Shown: positions 1 to 6,793, counted from the first letter of the stretch. The stretch: 16,327 bases of DNA from JBBTCJ01 sp038043285 (GCA_038043285.1 JBBTCJ010000137.1:1-16327); one strand, 5' to 3'. A program made the numbers and translations. The notes: generated by a model from the sequence alone, not told the origin.

Positions 1-31
1 GAGTATTCGTGCATCGGTGACGCACGCAGTC

Positions 32-60
32 CCCCACCCTTCGCTGCGCGAAGGATGGGG
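32..60. repeat. GC-rich imperfect hairpin downstream of xer gene
   Basis: An inverted repeat: a seven-base arm (CCTTCGC) pairs with GCGAAGG across a three-base loop, then one mismatch, then CCCCA pairs with TGGGG. It lies about 50 nt beyond the minus-strand stop of the recombinase gene, so it could help end that transcript. No T-tract follows on the minus strand. A loose TTTTATT lies on the plus-strand side at 69-75, after a gap. It resembles the dispersed palindromes seen in planctomycete spacers, so a REP-like element is equally possible. Confidence 0.5.
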
Positions 61-110
61 CACCAAGCTTTTATTCGATGCAGACGCAGAACCGGCTGTG
101 CCCGCCCAAG

Positions 111-1130
111 CTATGACCGCGGATGGGCCTCGTCGTAAACCTGCTTGAGCCGGGCGTTGGTCAGGTGCGTGTAGATCTGGGTCGTAGAGATCGACTGGTG
201 GCCCAGAAGCTCCTGGACGCTGCGCAGGTCGGCCCCGTTGTTGAGCATGTGGGTGGCGAAGCTGTGCCGTAGCGTGTGCGGGCTGATGCTGGGGTCCATG
301 CCGGCCTCGCTCAAATACTTGTCGAGCTTGCGGCGAACGCTTCGCGTGCTGAGCCGCTGACCGTGCTTGTTGACGAACAGCGCGCTCTGATCGAACGTCG
401 CGGAGCGGGAATCGGCGCGGCGCAGTTGGAGATATTTTTGGATGGCCGCCAGCGCCGTCGGACCGACGGGAGAGGTGCGCTGCTTTTTGCCCTTGCCGCG
501 GACGCGGATCACCTGGGCCTCAAACTCCAGATCGGCGAAGTTCAGGTCCACCAGTTCGCTGACCCGCACGCCGGTGGAGAAGAGCAGTTCGAGCATGGCC
601 CGATCACGCGAGCCGAGCAGTGATCCGTCGTCGGGCGTCGAGAGAAGTCTGCTGATTTGTTCCATTTCCAGGAACTTCGGCAGCCGCTTCTCCTGCTTGG
701 GCGTCCGAATCGTCGCCAGCGGATGGGCCTTGACGTATCCGCGACGCATGCAGAACTTGTAAAAGCTCCGCAGCGTGGCCAGTTTGCGGGCGACCGTGGA
801 CTTCGAGTAGCTCTGCGTTCCCAGGAACGACAGGAAGGTCTTGATCTGCTCGGTGTCGACGTCGCGGATCTTCTGTTGCACGCCCGGCTCGGCCAGGACG
901 GCGACGGCGTGGGAGTCGATGTCCGAGGCGCCGCCGCTGGCGGCTGAACGTCCCCCGGCCACGGTCAAGTTGGTGAAGTTCTGCCGCCCCGCGGCCGCGT
1001 TCAGATCGCCCATCAGATAGGCGCAGAACTGGGCGAGGTCGGCGGCGTAACATTTCGCGGTGTGCGGCGAAAAGTGGCGCTCGAACTTCAGGTAGTTCAG
1101 GAACTCGTCAATCAGGGATTGCTGTTTCAT
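111..1130 (-). CDS. xerC: Tyrosine recombinase XerC/XerD
   Basis: Site-specific recombinase of the phage-integrase family. Xer proteins act at dif sites to resolve chromosome dimers before cell division. Numbered from the ATG at 1130, the catalytic set is complete: Arg189 (STGVRVSEL), Lys213 (VRGKGKKQR), His285 and Arg288 (HTLRHSFATH), His311 (LLGHQS) and nucleophile Tyr320 (IYTH). An N-terminal SAM-like core-binding domain (FERHFSPHT) precedes it. At 339 residues it is longer than the usual 300. The excess is an Ala/Gly/Ser-rich insertion at about residues 42-86 in the core-binding domain. A TTG start at 1151 would add seven residues; ATG 1130 is preferred because its product begins like other Xer proteins, although neither start has a strong ribosome-binding site. 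It is the last gene of a minus-strand group. XerC versus XerD cannot be decided here, and no phage or integron context suggests a mobile integrase. Confidence 0.9.
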   Translation of the reverse strand: MKQQSLIDEFLNYLKFERHFSPHTAKCYAADLAQFCAYLMGDLNAAAGRQNFTNLTVAGGRSAASGGASDIDSHAVAVLAEPGVQQKIRDVDTEQIKTFLSFLGTQSYSKSTVARKLATLRSFYKFCMRRGYVKAHPLATIRTPKQEKRLPKFLEMEQISRLLSTPDDGSLLGSRDRAMLELLFSTGVRVSELVDLNFADLEFEAQVIRVRGKGKKQRTSPVGPTALAAIQKYLQLRRADSRSATFDQSALFVNKHGQRLSTRSVRRKLDKYLSEAGMDPSISPHTLRHSFATHMLNNGADLRSVQELLGHQSISTTQIYTHLTNARLKQVYDEAHPRS

Positions 1131-1223
1131 GATCGCTGAGCACTTCTGCAATCAAACCCCGCCATCCTGTTCCGAGTCCTTTGGCCAGGAGGCTGTCACC
1201 CGTCCGCGCTCACGACGCACGGA

Positions 1224-1430
1224 CTACGTGGCGATCCGGTCGAGCTCCATCTCCAATCGTCGTCCCATCTGATAACTGAGCACCGCCGCGTCGAACCAGT
1301 CGAAACTGCTGTTCGGATCGGCGGCCATCGAGGCGAACGAATCAATCACGCTCGTCTCCTGACCCGGCTGGTAGCGGAAGATGAAGCGCTCCTCGCCCTT
1401 CACCAGAGAAAGCTGCCGGATCACGTTCAT
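1224..1430 (-). CDS. Conserved small protein of unknown function (68 aa)
   Basis: The predicted protein has 68 residues and no signal peptide or membrane segment. Its N-terminal half is strand-like (LVKGEERFIFRYQPGQE), and its C-terminal half holds the motif FDWFDAAVLSYQMGRR in a likely helix. I recall similar short proteins with this aromatic motif from planctomycetes, always as hypotheticals. The ATG at 1430 lies 3 nt beyond the stop of the upstream lipoprotein gene, with GGGAAG about 6 nt before it, so the two are probably co-transcribed and translationally coupled. The recombinase gene follows after 93 nt. Function is unknown. The position between an envelope lipoprotein and a Xer recombinase is suggestive only of shared expression. 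Confidence 0.75.
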   Translation of the reverse strand: MNVIRQLSLVKGEERFIFRYQPGQETSVIDSFASMAADPNSSFDWFDAAVLSYQMGRRLEMELDRIAT

Positions 1431-1433
1431 GCC

Positions 1434-2306
1434 TTACTTCCCGCTCCGGCTTCCGCTCGCTATCCGCGGGCGCTCGCCGTTGAGCAGCACGTCGATGGTC
1501 TGAGAACAGCAGAAGCGAATGAAATCCTGCTGGCTGACCACGTACCTCCGCCAGCCGTACGGGCTGGTGTCCGCATCGCGCCGCGACGCGTAGGTTTTGA
1601 TATCCGCCACCACACTGTCGTGCGCGGCGTCAAAAACTCGCTGGGTTTCCGAAAGCACGTGCACGCCGGGTTGCTCCGGAGGCCGCGCGTCCAGGCGGTA
1701 TAACGCGGGAGATTGCACCGCGCCCTCAAGCTCGATGCCCGGCCTAGGCCGCGTTCCGTACAGTTGAGCGGAGAGGCCGACGCTGGGAGGATCGAACGGG
1801 TCATATTCAGTCACCGCGAAAACCAGGAGCGCATCCGCTCCAAGCCACTGCACCAGTTCGCCCGCGTGGCTCGCCGACTCCACGCGATCCTTCCCCTGCG
1901 CCGCCAGCACGCCCAACACCCGGCTGACCGGGATCACGCGAATTCCGTCCGCGTATCCCAGCTCGCTGGCCATCAGATCGGCGAAGCGATTCGGATCGAA
2001 GTCCGTCGATCCGCTGAGATTGATCGCCGGAGCGACCGCCACGGTGGCGAAGCCGAGCACTCGATTCGACGTCGACACCGGCTCCACCGGTTGGGCTTTG
2101 TGGCAGCCGACCCAACCAAAGCACGCGCCGACCACCAGGGCGCATCGGCTCAATTCCCCGCCGGTACGCCGCAAAATCCCTGCTCGGCGTTCCTCTCGCC
2201 TCGCGCGCACGCCTCCGACGCTCCTGACGACGCGTCGTCTGCCTGCGAAAGCGCGCGCCTTGCACGCTCCCCCCCAGAACGCTGGGACTGACGGTTCATC
2301 GTCCAT
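1434..2306 (-). CDS. Putative LpoB/GNA1162-like outer-membrane lipoprotein
   Basis: Probable lipoprotein with a periplasmic alpha/beta domain. From the ATG at 2306, a hydrophobic stretch at residues 54-67 (ALVVGACFGWVG) runs into Cys68, a plausible lipobox though Trp at -3 is atypical. The mature part contains VAVAPAINLSGSTDFDPNRF, then ELGYADGIRVIPVSRV, then WLGADALLVFAVTEYDP. This order (strand with NLSG, helix, strand with a VIP motif, 'GADALL' strand) resembles the LpoB/CsgG/GNA1162 fold used by envelope assembly factors; family assignment is by eye. The start is ambiguous. ATG 2306 has an excellent AAGGAGG about 7 nt upstream, but it gives a 51-residue Arg-rich leader before the signal segment. 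A TTG at 2153 would give a normal short lipoprotein signal. It heads a minus-strand operon with the 68-aa gene. Confidence 0.7.
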   Translation of the reverse strand: MDDEPSVPAFWGGACKARAFAGRRRVVRSVGGVRARREERRAGILRRTGGELSRCALVVGACFGWVGCHKAQPVEPVSTSNRVLGFATVAVAPAINLSGSTDFDPNRFADLMASELGYADGIRVIPVSRVLGVLAAQGKDRVESASHAGELVQWLGADALLVFAVTEYDPFDPPSVGLSAQLYGTRPRPGIELEGAVQSPALYRLDARPPEQPGVHVLSETQRVFDAAHDSVVADIKTYASRRDADTSPYGWRRYVVSQQDFIRFCCSQTIDVLLNGERPRIASGSRSGK

Positions 2307-2954
2307 TTTCCAAACCTCCTTGCGTCCGCGACAACAAGGTATTCAACATCCCATAAGCCGATGCGTATCTCACGCGGAACGAGTTGTCGTGCGTCTCACG
2401 CTGCACCACGTCGCTGAAACTCCATCGCCCCGCCGCGCGATTTCCACCCGCCAAACATGGGCGCACGAAGAAAAACGCGCCCACCTCCGGGCAATTCGAG
2501 CGACCGCCTGGCCGCAACCGCCACACATTTCGCAAGTTCTTCGTACCTGCGAAGACCACAATCGGTCATTGTCCGATAACCTTGTGCTGGTCTATCGACG
2601 TGCCGCTTCCAAGACCTGAAGGCGTTCGTGGTCGACACGCTGCTTGATAGGATGGGCGCCAAAACAAATCTACAATCGCACAAAACAATTTGCACGTTAA
2701 TTTCCAAGGTATTCGTTTCAATGTTCTGCTGGATGCGTGGCAAAAAAATGTCTGTTTCTGTCGCCTTGCGGGTGTGCGCGGCCTAGAGTAGCGTTGAGGG
2801 ATAGAGAAGGCCCGCATCTCCCTGGTGGCCGACTCAGGGGCCTTTGCGACAGGAAAGAAGCAAACCCCCGCCCATTTTGGCTTTCGCTTCTACGCGACGC
2901 GCGTCGGAACGCGTGGCGCCGATCTATCGTGCTTTTGGCATGGGAGGTGGGACC
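2307..2954. other. Gene-free AT-richer divergent spacer
   Basis: About 650 bases separate the minus-strand lipoprotein operon from the plus-strand cysteine hydrolase gene. The stretch near 2640-2760 is clearly poorer in GC than its surroundings and has A- and T-runs, as expected of a promoter region serving both directions. On the minus strand TTGAAA, 16 bases, then TAACGT (within about 2690-2722) is the best -35/-10 pair I can find, but it is weak. Small inverted repeats occur: TTCGCA/TGCGAA at 2529-2553 and ATCGG/CCGAT at 2561-2577. A short minus-strand reading frame at 2296-2559 overlaps the lipoprotein start; I do not call it as a gene. No known structured RNA was recognised. Confidence 0.5.
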
Positions 2955-3833
2955 ATGCAGGTACGTCGAAACGGCAAGGCGTTCGAAAGCGTTCTGGTGG
3001 ACGTCAACACGCAGCACGATTTCTGCGATGTCGGCGGCGCCTTTCCCGTGGCCAACGCGACGGAGCTGATTCCCGCGTTGCGTCACGTGGTGGCGTGGGG
3101 GCGGCGGAATCAGACCCCCGTCGTCTCTTCCATGGAGTCACATCGCCCCTTCGAGTTGTCCGACAGCGGACACCCGATCCATTGCGTGGACGGGTCCAAC
3201 GGGCAGCACAAGCTTGAATTCACGATGTTCCCTTCGCGGACGAAGCTGGAGGTGGACAACTCGCTGGCTGTTCCGCTGGATCTTTTCCGCCGTCATCAGC
3301 AGGTCATCCTCCGCAAGCGGAGCGACGACCTTCTTCTCAACCCCAAGGCGGAGCGGCTTCTATCGGACCTCCCGGTCCTCGAGTACATCCTCTTCGGGAC
3401 GGGGCTGGAATGCTCGATCAAGGCGATAGGGCTTGCCCTCCTGACGCGCGCGAAGCAGGTCACAATCGTCGTCGATGCGTGCGGGTACTGGAGCCGATCG
3501 ACGGCCGACCTGGCCCTGCGGCAGCTCGTCGCCAAGGGCGCAGCTTTGACGACCGTTGACCAGTTGCTCCAGCGAAGACTTGCAAGGCGTTGGCGTTATC
3601 CTGATCCGCGGCGCAACGGAAACGGATCGCACGCGTCGTCCCACGGTGCGAGCGGCAACGGTCGCCAAAGCGTCGTCAAGAACGAGACCAAGTCCAACGG
3701 GAAAAGCCATGCGCCGGCCTCTTCGGCGAACCCCGCGGAGTCCAGCGAGTTGACTTGCCCACCGGTGGTGCTGAAGCATCGAAGCGCCCGTCTTCCCGGC
3801 AATGCTCATCGACCGGAATCGTTCCGCCCTTAG
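2955..3833 (+). CDS. Isochorismatase/nicotinamidase-like cysteine hydrolase
   Basis: Member of the isochorismatase-like hydrolase superfamily (292 aa), which hydrolyses amides or vinyl ethers through an Asp-Lys-Cys triad. Visible residues are Asp16 (VLVDVNTQHDF), Lys121 (ILRKRSDD) and Cys153 (GTGLECSIKAIG). The segment SSMESHRP (His63) and HCVDGSNGQHK (His76 onward) matches the metal-site and 'HCVxGTxG' region of nicotinamidases, so a metal-assisted amidase acting on nicotinamide or a related amide is a reasonable guess; the substrate is unproven. Residues from about 215 onward form a Gly/Asn/Ser/His-rich, probably disordered tail unusual for the family. ATG 2955 is chosen because GGGAGGTG sits about 5 nt upstream and the product starts just before the first strand; an in-frame ATG at 2844 lacks this. 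The ferredoxin gene follows after 374 nt, so they are probably separate units. Confidence 0.85.
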   Translation: MQVRRNGKAFESVLVDVNTQHDFCDVGGAFPVANATELIPALRHVVAWGRRNQTPVVSSMESHRPFELSDSGHPIHCVDGSNGQHKLEFTMFPSRTKLEVDNSLAVPLDLFRRHQQVILRKRSDDLLLNPKAERLLSDLPVLEYILFGTGLECSIKAIGLALLTRAKQVTIVVDACGYWSRSTADLALRQLVAKGAALTTVDQLLQRRLARRWRYPDPRRNGNGSHASSHGASGNGRQSVVKNETKSNGKSHAPASSANPAESSELTCPPVVLKHRSARLPGNAHRPESFRP

Positions 3834-4207
3834 CGCTTTGTCGCAGGAGAATCTTCGGGTTGCGGAAAGGTGGCAGAGCCGCGGGCACAAGCCCGCAGGC
3901 CCTTCCGGGCCGAACATTGAACTGCGGCGAACAACAAGCCCACCCGTTGCTCCGTTGAACGGAGTCTCTACAATCGACCTTCGCCAAGTAGGAACGCGGA
4001 AAGACTTTCGCTTCCTGCGCGGCGCTGCCATCGACCGGCCTCGTTGCGTGGGCTTGAGCCGAAGGCGAAGGAGTGCCCTGGCGGGCGGAAGTTCTAGTTC
4101 GCACGTGAGTGATACTTGGACCGCTACCCGCGCGCGCTGGAGCCTGCGGCTCGCGTAATATTTCTTGCGCCGACGTACCCATAGGCGCTGGGGATCACAA
4201 TTGCCCA
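3834..4207. other. Intergenic spacer with hairpins, no gene seen
   Basis: This 374-base stretch lies between two plus-strand genes. I see no open frame with a credible start and coding character. It holds a pair of overlapping GC hairpins at 3878-3911. It also holds an imperfect direct repeat, CATCGACCGGnnTCGTT, at 3807-3823 (overlapping the end of the hydrolase gene) and 4029-4045. A TAATAT at 4156-4161 could be a -10 element for the ferredoxin gene 47 nt downstream, but no matching -35 element was found. Confidence 0.5.
3878..3911. repeat. Two overlapping GC hairpins (REP-like)
   Basis: The first hairpin pairs GCCGCGGGC with GCCCGCAGGC around an ACAA loop at 3878-3900, with one bulged A. 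The second pairs GGCCC with GGGCC around TTCC at 3898-3911. They share bases 3898-3900, so the two full stems cannot form together. They lie 45 nt after the hydrolase stop. There is no T-tract, so a classic intrinsic terminator is unlikely; a dispersed repeat or a transcript-end stabiliser fits better. Confidence 0.55.
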
Positions 4208-4489
4208 ATGGCGAAGAAGAAGAAACTACCCAAGCAGTTGGCGATCCTAGACGAGGATCTATGCACCGGTTGCGATGCCTGTGTGACCGTCTGCCCGGTC
4301 GATTGCATCGATAAGATTTCCGATCCGCGACAACCCGGGTATGCCATGGGCGTGTGCACGATTGATCTCACGGTCTGCATTGGATGCAAGCTGTGCGCTC
4401 AGGTCTGCCCTTGGGACGTGATCACCATGGTCCCCAGCGAACAAGTCGTCGCCGAACCCAAGTTCGCGGCCCTCCTGGCTGCGGAGTAA
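4208..4489 (+). CDS. 2[4Fe-4S] ferredoxin-type protein
   Basis: Small cytoplasmic electron carrier of 93 residues. Two complete cluster motifs are visible: C19-x2-C22-x2-C25-x3-C29-P (CTGCDACVTVCP) and C57-x2-C60-x2-C63-x3-C67-P (CIGCKLCAQVCP), the pattern of bacterial dicluster ferredoxins. Cys33 and Cys50 are extra. The second motif ends CPWDVI, as in ferredoxin domains of larger oxidoreductases such as RnfB or NuoI-like subunits, but the protein stands alone here and is too short to be one of these. The N-terminus is very basic (MAKKKKLPKQ). ATG 4208 is preferred to an in-frame ATG at 4109 because the extra 33 residues have no family character; the ribosome-binding site is weak. Redox partners cannot be deduced, since no oxidoreductase gene is adjacent. 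Confidence 0.88.
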   Translation: MAKKKKLPKQLAILDEDLCTGCDACVTVCPVDCIDKISDPRQPGYAMGVCTIDLTVCIGCKLCAQVCPWDVITMVPSEQVVAEPKFAALLAAE

Positions 4490-4501
4490 TCCAGCGCCCG
4501 T

Positions 4502-4556
4502 GCAAATGCCTTTGGGCGACGCCAGGCTCACGCCTGACGCCGCGGGGGCGCTTTGC
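4502..4556. terminator. Structured hairpin between convergent genes
   Basis: Starting 13 nt beyond the ferredoxin stop, the core pairs GCCAGGC with GCCTGACGC around TCAC (about 4520-4539, one mismatch). Outer arms can extend it: GCAAA with TTTGC and GCC with GGC, spanning 4502-4556. The genes on either side converge, which fits a transcript end. There is no terminal T-run, so it could equally be a dispersed palindrome. Confidence 0.4.
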
Positions 4557-4672
4557 CTCCTTCGACGCAGCGGAAACCACGGGGAAGGGCCGCGCCCCGT
4601 TGCCCCATCCGCGTCGGTGGGAGAACAATGGCGACCTCAAACGGAGCAAGGTTGATTCGCGCGTCGACGGTG

Positions 4673-5722
4673 CTATTCGCACGCCCCAGCCGCCACCAGA
4701 TCACCCACGCCTTCGCGGCGGCGGACCTCCGGCCAGGGACCAACGGGGGAGTACCACTCGGCCAGGACGTTCTCGAAGTCATCCACGGACGCGACGGAGA
4801 GGAATGCGTTGCGCACGGAGAGGTGACAGGGATGATGCTCGGAGTATTTCACTCCGAACTTGCGCATGATTTTTCCGACCATCGCCGGGCCGTACTCGTG
4901 CAGGCAGAGCCGCCAATGTTCCGCGATGGTCTCGCGCTGCTGTTGGATCGTCGGCGGAGGAGGGAGAGGCTGACCGGACCATAGCGCCCGGCATTCCTGG
5001 AAAATCCAGGGATTCCCGATGCAGCCTCTGGCGATGGTGACGCCGTCAATACCGGTCGTTTCCATCATGCGCACGCAGTCGTGGGCGGTGAACAGGTCGC
5101 CGCTGCCGAGAATGACTTTGTCGCCGACGCGGCGTTTGACGCGGGTCAGGAACGACCAATCGCTGGCGCCGACGTAGCGCTGCTCGACGGTTCGCCCGTG
5201 GACGGTGACGGCGGCCACGCCGATGGAGAAGGCTCCGTCGAGGATCTCCAAGAAGTTGCGTTCGGACGCCGCGGTGTGGTCGGCGCCGCGGCGCATCTTG
5301 ACGGTCACCGGGCGGACAGCCCCCACGGCATCGTACACGCGGCGAATGATGTCGAGCGCCATATTCGGCTGGGAGAGAAGGAATCCGCCGCGACAGCGTC
5401 CGAGCACTTTCCGGACGGGACAGCCGAAGTTGATGTCGATCACGTCGTAGCCCGCCTGGGCGAGATCCCGCGCGGCCCGGCCGAACAACTCCGGTTCCGC
5501 GCCCATGAGTTGTCCTCCCACGGGATGATCGTCGTCCGCGACGCGAAGGATCTCGCGCCGCAGCTTTCCCGGTTGCAGGACGGATTTGTCGAGCACGACC
5601 TCGTTGAGGGCGTAGGCCGCTCCGTGGCTGCGTGCGAGGCGGCGCATGGGCAGGTCGCTGTAACCGCTGAGGGCGGCCTGAACGAACGGATGGGGAAGCG
5701 GCAATGAACCAATCATCAACAT
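4673..5722 (-). CDS. dus: tRNA-dihydrouridine synthase (Dus)
   Basis: FMN-dependent, NADPH-using enzyme that reduces uridines in the tRNA D-loop to dihydrouridine. From the ATG at 5722 the protein has 349 residues, normal for the family. Signatures in order: the opening strand PFVQAALSGYSDLPMRRL, the acceptor-site motif DINFGCPVRKV with catalytic Cys101, TVKMRRG (Lys142) and TVHGRTVEQRY (His175) for FMN and base binding, GSGDLF, and ARGCIGNPWIF at the barrel end, followed by a helical RNA-binding domain. After the Cys the usual KRxGGSALL-like segment reads GRCRGGFLL, an unusual variant. A GTG at 5746 and an ATG at 5716 are alternative starts; none has a clear ribosome-binding site. Which of the DusA/B/C classes it belongs to is not certain, though DusB-like is the best guess. 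Maf lies upstream on the same strand. Confidence 0.9.
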   Translation of the reverse strand: MLMIGSLPLPHPFVQAALSGYSDLPMRRLARSHGAAYALNEVVLDKSVLQPGKLRREILRVADDDHPVGGQLMGAEPELFGRAARDLAQAGYDVIDINFGCPVRKVLGRCRGGFLLSQPNMALDIIRRVYDAVGAVRPVTVKMRRGADHTAASERNFLEILDGAFSIGVAAVTVHGRTVEQRYVGASDWSFLTRVKRRVGDKVILGSGDLFTAHDCVRMMETTGIDGVTIARGCIGNPWIFQECRALWSGQPLPPPPTIQQQRETIAEHWRLCLHEYGPAMVGKIMRKFGVKYSEHHPCHLSVRNAFLSVASVDDFENVLAEWYSPVGPWPEVRRREGVGDLVAAGACE

Positions 5723-5916
5723 GGGACAAAGTGTAGAAGAATGCACGAGAATCGTCGAGATTCGTTCAGCCTGGTAGAACAGTACGACGTCTGTGACCGT
5801 TTAGGGGGGGCTGGGTCGTGAGTTCAGAACCGCGAGTGTTCACGAACGGTCGGAGCTGGACCGCTCCATTCTGTCGCCGTGCTGATCGACGCCGTGGGGG
5901 GCGACCTTCGTTGCGG

Positions 5917-6528
5917 CTACGTCGCGGTGGGAAGCGACGCGAGCATCCTTGCCAGCAATTCCATGGGCAGGCCGACGACGTTGGTGAAGCTTCCGTCGAT
6001 GCGTTCGACGAAGGCGTCTCCTTGATCCTGAATGCCGTAGGCGCCGGCCTTATCGATCCACGCATTCGTGTCGAGGTAGGATTCGAGTTCTTCGTCGGAA
6101 AGACGGCGCATGGTCACGGTCGTCACGTCGTGGCGGGTAAGCCGCCATCCGGATTGGGCGTCGAGCAGCGTGACGCCGGTGATGACGTGGTGCCTTGTGC
6201 CGGAAATGGACCGGAGGATCCGGCGGGCGTCCTGGCGGTCGACGGGTTTTCCAAACACGCTTTGGTCGAGTGCGGCGAGGGTGTCGGCGGCAAGGATCAG
6301 ACCTTCCGGGACGATTCGGGCAACGCTCTCAGCCTTGTGGCGGCTGATCCGTTCGGCCAGCTCGGTTGGGGCAATCTGGGTGTGGAAATCGTTGGGTTCA
6401 GCGACGGGGGAGGGAACAACGCTGAAGGCGAAGCCATGTGCCCGCAGGAGTTCGGCGCGGCGCGGACTGGCGGAGGCAAGAATCAAGCGATCCGGGACGG
6501 GTGTTTCGCTGTTGGAACCTTCGATCAT
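5917..6528 (-). CDS. maf: Maf-family nucleoside triphosphate pyrophosphatase
   Basis: Cytoplasmic house-cleaning enzyme that hydrolyses dTTP/UTP or modified nucleotides to the monophosphate, and is also linked to septum control. The 203 residues carry the family signatures in order: ILASASPRRAELL (Ser19, Arg23, Arg24), the catalytic AADT with Asp82, GKP (Lys94), ITGVTLL, then DKAGAYGIQDQG (Lys160) and GSFTNVVGLP. The AGAYGIQ form, with Gln following the Ile, is typical of the YhdE-like dTTP/UTPase branch, an inference from memory. It begins with ATG at 6528 and lacks an obvious ribosome-binding site. The dihydrouridine synthase lies 194 nt further on the same strand, so a shared transcript is possible but not compelling. 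Confidence 0.93.
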   Translation of the reverse strand: MIEGSNSETPVPDRLILASASPRRAELLRAHGFAFSVVPSPVAEPNDFHTQIAPTELAERISRHKAESVARIVPEGLILAADTLAALDQSVFGKPVDRQDARRILRSISGTRHHVITGVTLLDAQSGWRLTRHDVTTVTMRRLSDEELESYLDTNAWIDKAGAYGIQDQGDAFVERIDGSFTNVVGLPMELLARMLASLPTAT

Positions 6529-6594
6529 TCGCGGGAAGGATAAGGCAAGCCGCGTCGGCGTCCATTCAGACGGCTTCGGCGAAGGAGCAAGAGC

Positions 6595-6635
6595 GCTCAG
6601 CCGTGTCTGAGCACTCTCTCTCGTTGAGGAGAGAG
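6595..6635. repeat. Two small tandem hairpins upstream of maf
   Basis: GCTCAG pairs with CTGAGC around CCGTGT at 6595-6612. Immediately after, CTCTCTC pairs with GAGAGAG around GTTGAG at 6616-6635. They lie upstream of maf and downstream of the large TPR gene, both on the minus strand, so they could form part of the TPR transcript end. No T-tract follows. Confidence 0.5.
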
Positions 6636-6678
6636 GGGCGGATGGTTTGATCGGCGTGTTCGGTGAACGTGGAAAAGC

Positions 6679-6752
6679 CCGCTCCCTCGCGGTCGCGGCT
6701 CTGATAAGAGGCGCCTGGGCGTTTGAACAGAGCCGCGACCGTCAGGGAGTGG
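6679..6752. repeat. Large interrupted palindrome, probable dispersed repeat
   Basis: Two arms of about 25 nt, 6679-6703 and 6728-6752, are near-perfect reverse complements. The conserved core CGGTCGCGGCTCTG pairs with CAGAGCCGCGACCG, and CTCCCT pairs with AGGGAG, around a 24-nt centre. It starts or ends about 41 nt beyond the stop of the TPR lipoprotein gene. I recall arms of this kind (GAGCCGCGACCG...GGGAG) recurring between genes in planctomycete genomes. It may be a mobile REP/MITE-like element or a bidirectional transcript end. Confidence 0.7.
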
Positions 6753-6793
6753 ACCATTTCATTCGATCAGCCCAACGATAACGGTCACTCGTG

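Noticed and set aside
2296..2559. Minus-strand 87-residue frame ending just past the lipoprotein start
   Set aside because: The frame has a GTG start without a ribosome-binding site and no recognisable family. Its last codons encode the AAGGAGG of the next gene. It could be coupled, but the evidence is too thin to call.
2652..2786. Plus-strand 44-residue frame in the AT-richer spacer
   Set aside because: No ribosome-binding site at usable spacing, low-GC codons unlike any gene here, and no recognisable features.
3360..4208. Long minus-strand frame across the hydrolase gene and the following spacer
   Set aside because: Arg/Ser/Pro-rich shadow opposite a well-supported gene; no family features.
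2955..4489. Hydrolase and ferredoxin as one functional operon
   Set aside because: A 374-nt gap with strong hairpins separates them, and no known pathway pairs these proteins; co-orientation alone is not enough.
5818..6543. Plus-strand frame opposite maf
   Set aside because: Maf signature motifs are complete on the minus strand; the plus frame is Gly/Val/Asp-rich shadow.
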